Shown: positions 34,918-44,128 of the stretch, piece after piece
How the letters are laid out: every line of letters begins with the position of its first letter
Numbering within the stretch: position 1 is the first letter of the stretch
Translations under genes and position numbers: made by a program
The notes under the pieces: generated by a model
What the model was told of the DNA's origin: nothing
Databases searched by the model: none
The model's input: the letters and a program-made list of their open reading frames with translations, nothing else
Assembly (NCBI RefSeq): GCF_000092125.1
Contig: NC_014212.1
Span: 186,001 to 250,000 of the forward strand
Direction: 5' to 3'
DNA: 64,000 bases
Source of the DNA: Allomeiothermus silvanus DSM 9946
Lineage (GTDB): Bacteria; Deinococcota; Deinococci; Deinococcales; Thermaceae

Positions 34918-35000
34918 GAAAAGGCGGCGTCACTTTACCGTCACAAAGTAGGGCTTCGGGAGCAGGCGCAAGATTGAACTCGAGCCCACCGGATGCGGGG

Positions 35001-38000
35001 CTAACCCTCGGGGCCGTAGCGCCGCAAAAACCCCACCCTGAACTCGGGGAACCCCTCGAGCCCCGCTGCGATCTTGCGGCACCGCTCCGCCGCCGCTTGG
35101 CGATACTTCCGGGCCTGAGCGGGGCGGGCGGCGCGGCTCATGGCCCGGTACAGCTCGAGGGCCTCCAGCAGCGGGACGGTGTTTGCCGCCAGCAGGGCCT
35201 CGGCCTCCCGGATGAGGGCCGGGGTGTCTCGCTCGAGCAGAGCCGAAGCCTCGAGCCGCACCGCCAGCGCCCGGGCCTGAAACGGCGGGTTGGGCGGAAC
35301 CTCGAGGCGCTCTACCGTTTCCAACGCCTTTCCCGGCTCGCCCAGGGCGAGCCAGGCCAGCCCAGCCGTCCAGGCCGCCCGGGCCCCGTCGTGAGCGTCG
35401 GCGAAGGGTCCGGCCAGAAGCGGCTCGAGCCGCGCTAGGGCGGCCTCGGGCTGGGCGGTGAGCACCTCCCGGCGGGCGTACTGGGCTTGGAGCCAGGCCC
35501 GCAGCTCGTCCAGTCCGGCTCCTTCGATCAGTGCCTCGGCCTCCCCCAGCAGCGGCAGCGCTTCCTCGGCGCGGCCTAGGTCTAGGTAGTACTCCACCAG
35601 CGACATCCGCCGCCGGGCCCGGCCTTGGGCGATGCCGTTGCGTTCGGCCACCGCTAAAGCGGCCTGCAGCGTCTCGAGAGCCAAGCCGAACTCGCCGCGC
35701 ATCCGCTGGAGCACGCTCAGGTTGTTGAGAAAGATGCCCTCCTGCAAGGGGTCGGGGTGGTTGCCCAACAGCGCCCGGCCTTGCTCGAGGTGGCGCAGGG
35801 CGGCTTCCAGTGCCCCGGTCTCGAACTCAAACTTGAACAGGTTGAGCAGGATATGCCGCTGCGACACCACGTCCCCGGCGGCGACCGCTTCCTGGAGGGC
35901 CTGTTCCAGAATCTGAATTGCCCGGGCGGTGTCGCCCCCGATCCCCACCGCCCGGCCCAGGTTGCGCAGGGCCATCCCCTTGCCGCGCCGATCCCCCTCC
36001 GCCTGGAAAGCCGCCAGGGCCTCGCGCGCGTGGCGCTGCCCTGCCGCCAGGTCGCCTTGTCCCACGGCCTGATCTGAGAGGATCAGGTGGGCCTCGGCGG
36101 CGAGGGGGGAGAGGGGAGAGGGCTCGAGGCGGAGGGCCTGATATAGCTGCTTCTGGGCCTCATCGCCGCGTCCCAGGGTTAGCAGAGTCTGGCCGCGCTC
36201 GAAGAAGGCCCTGGCCCGCAGGACCTCTGGCAGGGCCGGGTCTTGCAGGAGGGGCTCGAGCCGACCCAGGGCTTCGCCATAGCGTCCGGTGTGCCGCTCG
36301 AACTTGGCCCCGGCCAGCGCGGCGCGGGCCTGTAACACCGGGTCACCGAGCGAGTAGGCGCTTTCTTCCAGCGCCCGCAACTCCTCCTGCCAACCTTCCT
36401 GCTCATCCAGGAGCCGGTACAACTCGGCCCGGGCCGCGTGAACCTCGAAGGCCGTGGGGCCTTCTGCTCCGTCTGCCAGGGCTTTGTCATACTGGTTCAG
36501 GGCTTCTCGGTTAGCGTAAATAGCCTGGGCGGCCTCGGCAGCCTTGAGCCGCCAAGGCACCGCTTCCTTGGGGCGCCCGGCCTGCTCCAAATGCCTGGCG
36601 ACCCGGGTTGGGGCCCCGTCGAGGCGGGCCAGAGTCTCAGCCAGCTTGCGGTGCAGCACCTTGCGGCGTTCGAGCGAGAGCCCCTCCTGCAAGGCCCGGC
36701 GCAGCAGGTCGTGGGCGAAGCCCAGGCCGTCGGGTTTTTGCTGTAACAGGCCGGCCCGCACCGCGACCTCAGCGGCTTCGAGTGCCTCCCAATCCGAGAG
36801 CGCGGTGGCCCCGGAGAGTTCCTCGAGGCTGAACCCTTCTCCGGCCAGGCTGGCCGCCTCCAAGAGCCGCCGCACCGCACCGCCCAGCCGGTCCACCCGG
36901 CGGTTCACCGCGGCCTGTACGCTCCTGGGGAGGGGCAACTCGCGGTAGTCCTCGGTCGCCTCATCGTAAGGAGTGCTCCAGATCCCCTCTTCCACGCGCA
37001 GGTCGCCCGAGGCGAAGAGCTCCTTGAGGGTTTCCAGGGCGAAAAGCGGGTTGCCTCCGGTGGCGTTGTAAAGCCGTCGGCTGAAGAGTCGGGCCTCGCT
37101 GCCGGAGAGCACCCGCACGAGCGCTCCGACCCCCTCCGGGGCCAGCGGCTTGAGCTCGATCAGCACCGCCAGGCCGCGCTCGACCTGCTGGAAGATGGCT
37201 TCTCGGATCGGCGGGATCAGCTCCTCGCCGCGGAAGGCCGTGATGGGATAGCTCAGCCGTTCGGGCAGCACCCGGGCCATGGCGTAAGCCGAGACCTCGA
37301 GGCTGGCCGCGTCGGTGACGAACTGCAGGTCGTCGGCGACGACGATCCCTACACCGGCTCGAGCCAGCTGCCGGATCACCTCGGTGATAGCCTCCAAGAG
37401 CCGCAGCTTACCCTCCTCGCTGGTGATGGGAGGCGGGGGTGCTTCGGCCAGCTCGGGAACCAGCCGTGAGACCTCCTGGCGCACCCAGGAGGGTAGCTCG
37501 GTTGCGCCCAAGAGGCTTAGTGACTGGCGCAGGGCGCGGGTGTGAAAGGCGTAGGGGATACCGCTATCGCTTGGACGGCCCTCCAAGAGCAAGAACTGGC
37601 CTTTGCTGCGGGCAAACTCGAGCATCAGCCGGGTTTTGCCCACGCCGGGTGGCCCCGAGAGGTAGAGGGCTTTCCCGGTCTGCCACGCCGCCTCCATCTG
37701 CTCCCACTCCCGCTCACGGCCCACCAGCGGAGGGTGCTCGAGGGCCTGTGGTATGGAGGGAGGTGCCTCCGAGGCGGGAGCCGGAGGCGGGGCTTGGCCC
37801 CGCCGCAGCCGCTCGACGAGTTCCAGGGTTTCGGGTAGCGGCTCGAGCGAGAACTCCCGCTGGAGCAGGGCCCGGTAGCGCTCGTAGCGCCCCAGCGCTG
37901 CGGCAGCCCCCTCGACCCGCGCGGTGAGGGCCAGCAGCGCACGCTGGAGGTCCTCCTGGAAGGGGTCGGCTTCCAGGAGACACCTCAGCAGGGCCTGGGC

Positions 38001-38492
38001 TTCCTCGGGGCGGGCTGCTTCCAGCTCCTTGGCTCGTTTGCGGGCGGCCTCCCGCCACAGCCCCTGCCAGTGTTCGCGCTCCAAGAGCAGCCAGTCCTCG
38101 AAAGTTGGGGCACCCCGTACGCTGAGCCCGGCGGCAAACTCCCCCCGGAAGCAAGCCAGCGCCCCCTCCCAGTCGGCCTGCTCGAGGCAGCGCGTAGTCT
38201 CAATCAGGTCTGAGGCGTGCCCACCCAAGGCCAGCGTGTCTGGATTGACCACTAGCAGTGCCTCGGCTGGGCTGCCGCGCAGCCGGTAGAGTTCCTGTCG
38301 CAGGTTGCCCCGCGCCCGCTCCTCGTCGGCTTGATCCCACAGCAGCCCGGCGAGCTTCCCCCGCTCCACCGGGCGCCCTTGGGCGGCCAGATACACCACC
38401 ATGGCCCACAGCTTGCGGGTGGGCAGCACAAGCTTTTGCCCGTTCAGGTGGAGCTCCGGCGGGCCGAGCAGACGTAGCTCCAGGCGGCTCAC
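35001..38492 (-). CDS. SARP-type ATPase-TPR transcriptional regulator
   Basis: 1163 residues, cytoplasmic. N-terminal winged helix (LELRLLGPPELHLNGQKLVLPTRKLWAMVVYLAA), BTAD helical domain (about 95-232, FEDWLLLEREHWQGLWREA...LLEADPFQEDLQRALL), linker, then a AAA/STAND ATPase with Walker A GPPGVGKT (280-287) and Walker B GIVVADDLQF, and from about 600 a long TPR-like array. This is the AfsR/large-SARP architecture: signal sensing by the TPRs, ATP-driven switching, DNA binding through the winged helix. The GTG start at 38492 has TACCCT 10 nt upstream. Its likely targets are the secreted protease genes directly downstream. Confidence 0.87.
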   Translation of the reverse strand: MSRLELRLLGPPELHLNGQKLVLPTRKLWAMVVYLAAQGRPVERGKLAGLLWDQADEERARGNLRQELYRLRGSPAEALLVVNPDTLALGGHASDLIETTRCLEQADWEGALACFRGEFAAGLSVRGAPTFEDWLLLEREHWQGLWREAARKRAKELEAARPEEAQALLRCLLEADPFQEDLQRALLALTARVEGAAAALGRYERYRALLQREFSLEPLPETLELVERLRRGQAPPPAPASEAPPSIPQALEHPPLVGREREWEQMEAAWQTGKALYLSGPPGVGKTRLMLEFARSKGQFLLLEGRPSDSGIPYAFHTRALRQSLSLLGATELPSWVRQEVSRLVPELAEAPPPPITSEEGKLRLLEAITEVIRQLARAGVGIVVADDLQFVTDAASLEVSAYAMARVLPERLSYPITAFRGEELIPPIREAIFQQVERGLAVLIELKPLAPEGVGALVRVLSGSEARLFSRRLYNATGGNPLFALETLKELFASGDLRVEEGIWSTPYDEATEDYRELPLPRSVQAAVNRRVDRLGGAVRRLLEAASLAGEGFSLEELSGATALSDWEALEAAEVAVRAGLLQQKPDGLGFAHDLLRRALQEGLSLERRKVLHRKLAETLARLDGAPTRVARHLEQAGRPKEAVPWRLKAAEAAQAIYANREALNQYDKALADGAEGPTAFEVHAARAELYRLLDEQEGWQEELRALEESAYSLGDPVLQARAALAGAKFERHTGRYGEALGRLEPLLQDPALPEVLRARAFFERGQTLLTLGRGDEAQKQLYQALRLEPSPLSPLAAEAHLILSDQAVGQGDLAAGQRHAREALAAFQAEGDRRGKGMALRNLGRAVGIGGDTARAIQILEQALQEAVAAGDVVSQRHILLNLFKFEFETGALEAALRHLEQGRALLGNHPDPLQEGIFLNNLSVLQRMRGEFGLALETLQAALAVAERNGIAQGRARRRMSLVEYYLDLGRAEEALPLLGEAEALIEGAGLDELRAWLQAQYARREVLTAQPEAALARLEPLLAGPFADAHDGARAAWTAGLAWLALGEPGKALETVERLEVPPNPPFQARALAVRLEASALLERDTPALIREAEALLAANTVPLLEALELYRAMSRAARPAQARKYRQAAAERCRKIAAGLEGFPEFRVGFLRRYGPEG

Positions 38493-38515
38493 GGTTAGTC
38501 TTAGGGTACTGCAAG

Positions 38516-38755
38516 CTATCCGTCGAGGTGAAAGCGATTCGAGGGGGTCTCGGGTTCCAAGAAAGCCCCCGGCGGGCTCTGGCCGCCAAGACCCCGGACC
38601 GCCGTTCGCCCCGCCCCTGGGGCTGGGGTTCGTTCCTTTCGGGGGCGGCGGTTTTTGGAGGGTCGGGACCGGGTCGGAGTCAGGGGGTTACGCGTACAAT
38701 AGGTGAGGGCCAACAACACCATCACCAACAGCACCGAAACCCAGGAAGTCTCCAT
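38516..38755 (-). CDS. Possible small membrane protein (doubtful)
   Basis: An open frame of 79 residues from ATG 38755 with one hydrophobic helix (SWVSVLLVMVLLALTYC) and a long Arg/Pro-rich tail. It ends 23 nt before the regulator start. The first 25 residues look like a real membrane peptide but the tail has the composition of noncoding GC-rich DNA. The surrounding gap (38493-38836) shows nothing else clear. Confidence 0.3.
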   Translation of the reverse strand: METSWVSVLLVMVLLALTYCTRNPLTPTRSRPSKNRRPRKERTPAPGAGRTAVRGLGGQSPPGAFLEPETPSNRFHLDG

Positions 38756-38836
38756 GTCCCACTCCACTCTTAAGGCCAGTGTAAAGAGGAGGGGGTTAAA
38801 AAAGCGTTACAAATGACCGGGGCCAGAAGGGGATGT

Positions 38837-39541
38837 CTAGCTGGCTCTGCCGGGGATTTCCGGGTTAGGCCGGGTCTCCTCCACCTGGATAAGCCGCCCG
38901 TCTCGCAGATAGAGCACACGTTCGGCTTTCCGGGCTAGCTCGAGGTCGTGCGTCACCAAAATCACCGTGCGGCCCTCGCGGGCTTGCGCGGTGAGCAGTT
39001 CCACCACCTTGGCCCCCGCGACGGAGTCCAGGTTCCCGGTGGGCTCGTCGGCGAAGAGGATCGGCGGGTTCAGGGCCAGCGAGCGGGCTATGGCCACGCG
39101 TTGCTGTTCGCCGCCGGAGAGCTTATTGGGCAGGTGATGGGCCCTTTTTTCCAGCCCCACGCTCTCCAAAAGGGCTGCCGCGCGGGCCTGGCGTTCGCGC
39201 TGACCGATTCCCGCCAGCATCATCGGGAAGGCCACGTTCTCCCAGGCGGTGAGGGTCGGCACCAGGTTCCACTGCTGGAACACAAAGCCCATGTGCTTGA
39301 GCCGTACCTCCGAGCGGGCGTCCTCGGAGAGCCTTGAGAGCACCGTGCCGTCTAAGCGCACCTCGCCCTCGGTGGGCACGTCGAAGCCCGCCAGCAAGTT
39401 CAAAAGCGTGGTCTTGCCCGAACCCGAAGGTCCCACCACAGCGGTGAGCCCCGGGGGAAAGCGAAAGCTGAAATGATCTACTGCCACCACGTCGATATCG
39501 CCCTGGTGGTAGCGCTTGTGCAGGTGGATGGCCTCGAGCAT
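38837..39541 (-). CDS. ABC transporter ATPase, LolD/MacB type
   Basis: 234 residues. Walker [10 protein letters not shown] (near 38-46), [19 protein letters not shown], signature [16 protein letters not shown], Walker [14 protein letters not shown] and the switch His in VTHDLELA: the pattern of ATPases paired with FtsX-like permeases. It follows such a permease gene by 133 nt on the same strand and should form one exporter or mechanotransmission complex with it. Substrate unknown (macrolide, lipoprotein or peptide are usual). Confidence 0.9.
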   Translation of the reverse strand: MLEAIHLHKRYHQGDIDVVAVDHFSFRFPPGLTAVVGPSGSGKTTLLNLLAGFDVPTEGEVRLDGTVLSRLSEDARSEVRLKHMGFVFQQWNLVPTLTAWENVAFPMMLAGIGQRERQARAAALLESVGLEKRAHHLPNKLSGGEQQRVAIARSLALNPPILFADEPTGNLDSVAGAKVVELLTAQAREGRTVILVTHDLELARKAERVLYLRDGRLIQVEETRPNPEIPGRAS

Positions 39542-39674
39542 GTATTACCGTCAGCGGATCGTGCTTGCCAGACTGGGGGGTAGCATACTACACGGTAAAA
39601 AGCGGTGGATTTACGGCCCCTATAAGTAGCTGCCTGCTGATTTTCTCATCCGACGAGCAACTCCACTAGGGTAT

Positions 39675-40814
39675 TTAGATGCGCCCCAGCGCCTCCACCA
39701 CCGGGATGCGGCTGGCGGTACGGGCCGGGAGAAACCCGGCGAGCAAACCCAACACCACCGCGACCAGCATAGCGAATAGCGCAAGCCTGAAGGTCACCGC
39801 GGAGAGGGCCAGGCCCACCTCGCGCACCGTGTACCAGTTGACTGCCGCAGAGGCCAGCCCCCCCAGCCCCAACCCTACCAGCCCCCCCGCCAGCCCCAAC
39901 AGCAGGGCTTCTAAGAGCACCAGGCCGAAGATGAACCCACGCTTGGCCCCCAACGCCCGCATCAGGCCAAACTCGCGGACGCGCTCGTAGACCGACATCA
40001 TCACCGTGTTAGCTACCAAGAGCCCGCCCACCACCAACGCCACCAGGCTGATGCCAAAGCGCACCAGGTCGGAGATCCGCACTGCCCGCTCGGCAAAGCG
40101 CAGCACGTCGCCGGCGGTCTGGGCACTTACGCCGGGGATGCGCTCCTGGATGGCCTTGGCCACGTCCTCGGCCTTGCGGCCCTCGCGCACGGAAACTGCG
40201 ATCGAGGTGTAGTTTTGGGTGTTGAGCGCAGCGTGTACGGCGCTCGCTGAGACGTAGATCACGCTATCGGAAAGGCCGCCGACAGGCTGCAAGATGCCCT
40301 CCACCTGGAGCGAGATTCGGGGGGAGAGGCGCAGGGTCTTGCCGAGAGTGAGCTGACTGCGCTCGGCGACCCGGCTACCCACCACCGCGCCCCGGGGGCT
40401 AGGGGTGAGAGCCCCTTGGCTTACCGTTAGGTGGGGATAGAGGGTTTTAGGGCTGGTGCCGTCGGGAAGCCCCTGGAAGATAAAGGTGCTCTGGGGGTCG
40501 AAGCCCCCCCGGGTGAGCACCACGTAAGGGATTACTTGGGTAATACCCAACTCACCCGCTAAACCCTCGAGCTTCCGCACCGTGTCGGGGCCTAGCTCGG
40601 GGTAGCCGGGGCTGATGGCCTCGACCCCCTCGGGAAGCACCAGGATGGCCGGGCCGACGCTGGAAAGCTCAGAGCCCAGAGCCCGGCGCAACCCTTCGCC
40701 AAAGGATAAGAAGAGCACCATCGAGGCCGTCGAAACCACGATCCCCAGCAGGGTCAGGATGCTGCGGACGGGCCGGGCCCGCAGGTTTCGGTAGACCAGG
40801 GCGAGCACTTCCAT
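39675..40814 (-). CDS. FtsX-like (MacB-type) permease
   Basis: 379 residues: helix 1 at about 15-40 (SILTLLGIVVSTASMVLFLSF), a large extracytoplasmic MacB_PCD domain (about 45-245), then three helices in the FtsX domain (about 260-375) with YERVREFGLMRALGAKRGFIFGLVLLEALLLG. Pairs with the ATPase downstream. TATTCT lies 6 nt before the ATG, so it is probably leaderless and starts a two-gene operon. Divergent from ykgJ-like gene. Confidence 0.88.
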   Translation of the reverse strand: MEVLALVYRNLRARPVRSILTLLGIVVSTASMVLFLSFGEGLRRALGSELSSVGPAILVLPEGVEAISPGYPELGPDTVRKLEGLAGELGITQVIPYVVLTRGGFDPQSTFIFQGLPDGTSPKTLYPHLTVSQGALTPSPRGAVVGSRVAERSQLTLGKTLRLSPRISLQVEGILQPVGGLSDSVIYVSASAVHAALNTQNYTSIAVSVREGRKAEDVAKAIQERIPGVSAQTAGDVLRFAERAVRISDLVRFGISLVALVVGGLLVANTVMMSVYERVREFGLMRALGAKRGFIFGLVLLEALLLGLAGGLVGLGLGGLASAAVNWYTVREVGLALSAVTFRLALFAMLVAVVLGLLAGFLPARTASRIPVVEALGRI

Positions 40815-40867
40815 CCCCTAAGAATACCCGCTGAACCCCGGCAAAAGTTGGACTATGCTGAGAACCT
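40815..40867. promoter_or_regulatory. Back-to-back leaderless promoters
   Basis: In only 53 nt: minus-strand TATTCT (40826-40821), 6 nt before the permease ATG; plus-strand CTGAAC (40831-40836), 17 nt, TATGCT (40854-40859), 8 nt before the next ATG. The two promoters overlap, so firing of one may hinder the other. Confidence 0.6.
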
Positions 40868-41212
40868 ATGAACGCGGCAGTTGACGAGGTCCCTGGGCAA
40901 GCAGAGGTTTTCCCGTCCAGCCTTTGGCACCTCGAATGCACCCTTTGCGGGGCCTGCTGTGCTGCGCCGGACATTTCTACTTTGCAAAAGCCCCTGGGGG
41001 TTCCTTGTAAGCACCTGGACTCGAGCTGCTGGTGCGCGATCTACGCCGCTCGCCCTCAGGTCTGCCGCGGTTATACCCCAGACTGGGTCTGCGGCGAGGT
41101 AGCCCCGCTACCGACCCTTGCGGAGCGAGTCCAGCGTTACTTGGAGATCTACGGGCTCGAGCGCCCGGCCAGAAAGCTTTCCACTTCGGCCTCTGTGGGG
41201 AGCGAAGGCTGA
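40868..41212 (+). CDS. YkgJ-family cysteine-cluster protein
   Basis: 114 residues with the CxxCxxCC core (LECTLCGACCAAP) and later C-K-H, C-W-C, VCRGY and VCG cysteines, typical of the YkgJ/UPF0153 zinc- or iron-cluster family of unknown function. The last 64 nt overlap the 3' end of the ribokinase gene on the other strand; the unconserved tail (KLSTSASVGSEG) lies there. Confidence 0.82.
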   Translation: MNAAVDEVPGQAEVFPSSLWHLECTLCGACCAAPDISTLQKPLGVPCKHLDSSCWCAIYAARPQVCRGYTPDWVCGEVAPLPTLAERVQRYLEIYGLERPARKLSTSASVGSEG

Positions 41213-42066
41213 GCCCCCTCCTGGGTCGTCGCCAGGGCTCCGGCGGCGCTAGCCCAACGCAGGGCAGGTGCCAGGGCTTCGCCCTTGGCTAACCGGCTGG
41301 CTAGCATCCCCACAAAGGCATCCCCGGCCGCCGTCGTATCTACCGGCTGGACCTGGAAGGCTGGGACGTAGCCTTGCCCGCTGGTATCTGCCCAGACACA
41401 GCCCTCTGCCCCCAGGGTGATGACCACGCTCGATACTCGCTCGCGCAAACTCTGCGCCGCCGCCAAAGCCTCCTCGATTCCCTGGGGCGCTTTTTGCTCC
41501 AGCACGATCCCTGCCTCGAACTCGTTGACCACCAGCAGGTCCACGTCGTGAAGCGCATCGGCGCTTAGGCTTCGCGCTGGGGCGGCGTTCAGGATCACCG
41601 TGGTCCCCGCTTCTTTACCTCGGCGGGCTGCCTCGAGCACGGTGGGAAGGGGAACCTCGAGCTGCAGAAGGATTACCTTTGCGCCCCGGAACACCTCGGC
41701 TTTCAGGTCTTCCGGCAAGAGCCGATAGTTGCTCCCCGGCGCCACGATGATGCTGTTTTGGCCCTGGGCGTTCACCACGATGAAAGCGACCCCGCTAGGG
41801 CCCTCCACACGTTTGATCCAATGGGTATCTATCCCGTCTTGGAGGAGCCCCTCAAGGAGCTGTGCGCCGAAGCTGTCGCTCCCCAAGCATCCGATCATCC
41901 GTACTGAACCACCTGCTCGGGCCGCCGCCACCGCCTGGTTGGCTCCTTTCCCACCGGGAAAAGTCTGATAATCCGAGCCCAGCAGGGTCTCGCCGGGGAG
42001 GGGGTGACGCTGTACACGCACCACCAAATCCATATTGATGCTGCCCACCACGATGATGTCTGGCAC
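41149..42066 (-). CDS. rbsK: Ribokinase (PfkB family)
   Basis: 305 residues. N-terminal VVGSINMDLVVRVQRHPLPGETLLG with FPGGKGANQAVAAARAG, NAAPARSLS, VVNEFEA, ITLGAEGC and the C-terminal DTTAAGDAFVGMLAS signature with the catalytic Asp identify a ribokinase-like sugar kinase phosphorylating ribose or a similar pentose. Starts with GTG at 42066, 6 nt after TAGCTT. It could feed on sugar from the transporter at 1.2-5.3 kb, but is far from it. 3' end overlaps the YkgJ gene. Confidence 0.88.
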   Translation of the reverse strand: MPDIIVVGSINMDLVVRVQRHPLPGETLLGSDYQTFPGGKGANQAVAAARAGGSVRMIGCLGSDSFGAQLLEGLLQDGIDTHWIKRVEGPSGVAFIVVNAQGQNSIIVAPGSNYRLLPEDLKAEVFRGAKVILLQLEVPLPTVLEAARRGKEAGTTVILNAAPARSLSADALHDVDLLVVNEFEAGIVLEQKAPQGIEEALAAAQSLRERVSSVVITLGAEGCVWADTSGQGYVPAFQVQPVDTTAAGDAFVGMLASRLAKGEALAPALRWASAAGALATTQEGAQPSLPTEAEVESFLAGRSSP

Positions 42067-42227
42067 GTCTACAAGCTACCACGCGGCTAAGAAGGAAGCC
42101 TGAAACTCATGAGGTTGGTGCAGCCAAGTGCCCTCCCACTGATTTTGCTCCCCACGGAAGGCGCTTTATCGATCCAGGAGAGAAAAAATCGCCTTCCACA
42201 ACAAACCTAAGTTGAGAAGTGGGGTAC

Positions 42228-43340
42228 TTAGTGCACCCCGGCCTCGGTGATGGCTGCCGCCGAGTTGAGGGCGAAGCGCACGTTGCCACGGAACTCGTTG
42301 AGATTGGTGGCGTTCACGTAGGTCATGGCGCTTTGTAGACCCTCGCGCAGCCTCGAGACCGCCTCTCGCGCGTCTTTGTGAAAAGCCCGCAGGGTCTGCG
42401 AGGAGCCCTCGATGTAGTTGCGCTTCTCGGTCACCAGCGAGGAGGCCATGCCGAAGAGCAACACCCCCTCGAGGTGACCGTCCTTTTTGATCAGCACCTC
42501 GTCTTCGAAAGACCCCGAGGCGAAGAACTTGCCCATCATCACCCCTTCGCTATAGGCCAGGGCCTTCACGAAGTCGCCCGAGGCATTCACCCCGCCGTCG
42601 GCGATGATCTGGGCGTCGGCGTAACCGGCGTGGTTGCGGAAGCGGTAGATCTCCTCGAGCAACGAGAGTTGCCCCACCCCCACCCCGGTGTTGATCCGCG
42701 TCGTGCAGACCGAGCCTGGCCCCACCCCCACCTTGATGGCGAAGTGCTTAAACCCCGAGAGCTTCATCAGCCAGTAGGCATAGGCAAAGCCCTCGATGCT
42801 GCCCACATTGCCCAGGATGATCCCGCTTTCTACGCCCTGGGCCCGGATTTTAGCCAGCACCGGCAGCACCGCCGCGTTGGCCCCGTGGGCGATATCAATC
42901 GAGGCGAAAGCCAGGTTGGGCTGCTGGAACAGCTCGGTCAGGAAGGCCTGGTCTTCGTGGATGCCGAGGGCCACCCCGACCAAGGCCGGAGCGCTGGCTT
43001 TGACCTCCTGGATGCGCTCTATATCGGAAAGGCCCACCCTGGGCAGGATGTGGATTCCGCCGTTTCCTCCGTCCCACACGTCGCGAGCAAACCTCGAGCG
43101 CATCATGCTCATGGAAGCGCCGAAGGCCGGGAAGATCTCCTGGGGGCCGCGCAGGGTGTAAAAAAGCTGCCGGGTATTTACCTGACTGCGCGAGAAAGGA
43201 CGGGTGAGGAAGGTAGGGATGATGGACTTGTCGGCGAAGGTGTAGTAGGTCTCGAGGCGGGGGAAGGGATAGCTGGCGATGGCGGTCTGGGCCTGCTCGA
43301 GGGCCTGATGCGACAACTGATCCAGCGCGGTTGTATCCAC
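42228..43340 (-). CDS. guaC: IMP dehydrogenase/GMP reductase-family protein
   Basis: 370 residues, TIM-barrel. The active-site loop KVGVGPGSVCTTRINTGVG contains the catalytic Cys; IIADGGVNASGDFVKALAYSEGVMMGKFFA and ILGNVGSIEGFAYAYWLMK are the phosphate-binding parts. The lack of CBS domains and the length point to GMP reductase (GMP to IMP plus ammonia with NADPH) or the related IMPDH-like subgroup. GTG start, 8 nt after TACAAT. A palindrome GGGGT...ACCCC overlaps its stop codon. The 161-nt gap to the ribokinase holds an 8-bp inverted repeat (42156-42163 with 42190-42197). Confidence 0.8.
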   Translation of the reverse strand: MDTTALDQLSHQALEQAQTAIASYPFPRLETYYTFADKSIIPTFLTRPFSRSQVNTRQLFYTLRGPQEIFPAFGASMSMMRSRFARDVWDGGNGGIHILPRVGLSDIERIQEVKASAPALVGVALGIHEDQAFLTELFQQPNLAFASIDIAHGANAAVLPVLAKIRAQGVESGIILGNVGSIEGFAYAYWLMKLSGFKHFAIKVGVGPGSVCTTRINTGVGVGQLSLLEEIYRFRNHAGYADAQIIADGGVNASGDFVKALAYSEGVMMGKFFASGSFEDEVLIKKDGHLEGVLLFGMASSLVTEKRNYIEGSSQTLRAFHKDAREAVSRLREGLQSAMTYVNATNLNEFRGNVRFALNSAAAITEAGVH

Positions 43341-43392
43341 GAACCGTCATTGTAGCTCAGATAACCGACGAGCGTCTATGTATCATGGGTTT
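43341..43392. promoter_or_regulatory. Divergent leaderless promoters
   Basis: Minus strand: TACAAT (43354-43349), 8 nt before the guaC-like GTG. Plus strand: TATCAT (43381-43386), 6 nt before the Uma2 ATG at 43393. Confidence 0.55.
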
Positions 43393-43959
43393 ATGGTCAC
43401 GCTCGAGCATCAGATCGTCGCCCCGCAGAAAAAGCGGTGGACAGTGGATGAGCTGTTGGCGATGGAAAAGGCGGGCCTGCTCGACCCTGAAAAGCGCATC
43501 GAACTCCTGGATGGCGAGGTGTACGAGATGCCCCCCACTAGTGAAGGCCATGCAAGTAGCGTAGACTGGCTGGTTCGTTTATTCCTCAAGCAATTCGATG
43601 AGCGGGCGGTGGTGCGAAGCCAGAATCCCATACGCCTCGATGATGAAGACCTTCCCCTACCGGACTTGGCTCTTCTGGAATGGAAAGAAGATTTTTATCG
43701 TCAGGGGCACCCCAGACCGGAAAACGTTTATTTGGTGGTCGAGGTCTCGGATGCCACCCTTTGGTTTGACCGAAGCAGCAAGCTCAAACGTTATGCCAAA
43801 GCTGGGCTTCGTGAGGTCTGGATCGTCAACCTCAAAGACCGGCAGACCGAGGTTTTCCGCGACCCCTCGGGCGAAGAGTACCTGACCCGTTTTGTGGTCA
43901 AGCCAGGAGAATCGGTAGCACCGCTGGCCTTCCCCGATGATCCGATCACCCCGCTGTAA
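43393..43959 (+). CDS. Uma2-family (DUF820) putative endonuclease
   Basis: 188 residues from ATG 43393 (a frame start at 43378 lies inside the promoter). The restriction-endonuclease-like core is visible: RIELLDGEVYEMPPTSEGHASSV, PLPDLALLEW (Asp), VYLVVEVSDATLWFDRSSKLKRYAKAGLREVWIVNL with the E and K of a PD-(D/E)xK fold. Uma2 genes are abundant in Deinococcota and cyanobacteria and of unknown role. Monocistronic. Confidence 0.85.
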   Translation: MVTLEHQIVAPQKKRWTVDELLAMEKAGLLDPEKRIELLDGEVYEMPPTSEGHASSVDWLVRLFLKQFDERAVVRSQNPIRLDDEDLPLPDLALLEWKEDFYRQGHPRPENVYLVVEVSDATLWFDRSSKLKRYAKAGLREVWIVNLKDRQTEVFRDPSGEEYLTRFVVKPGESVAPLAFPDDPITPL

Positions 43960-44128
43960 GGTTTTTTTCGCCTTTACATCTGCATAAAGCCCTTGTATAT
44001 TCAAATCCAGATGCGACACCCTGCTCGAGCTACCCGCTGACGGCGCTCTTTCTACGGAAAGGGGCCTTTGGGGTTTGCGAGGGTGGGGTTTCCCTTTTTA
44101 TGCTGTTGGGGCTTGAAAGGAATCTGTC

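Noticed and set aside
42378-43355. A 325-residue open frame antisense to the guaC-like gene
   Set aside because: No recognisable domain, and it covers the catalytic motifs of the enzyme on the other strand.
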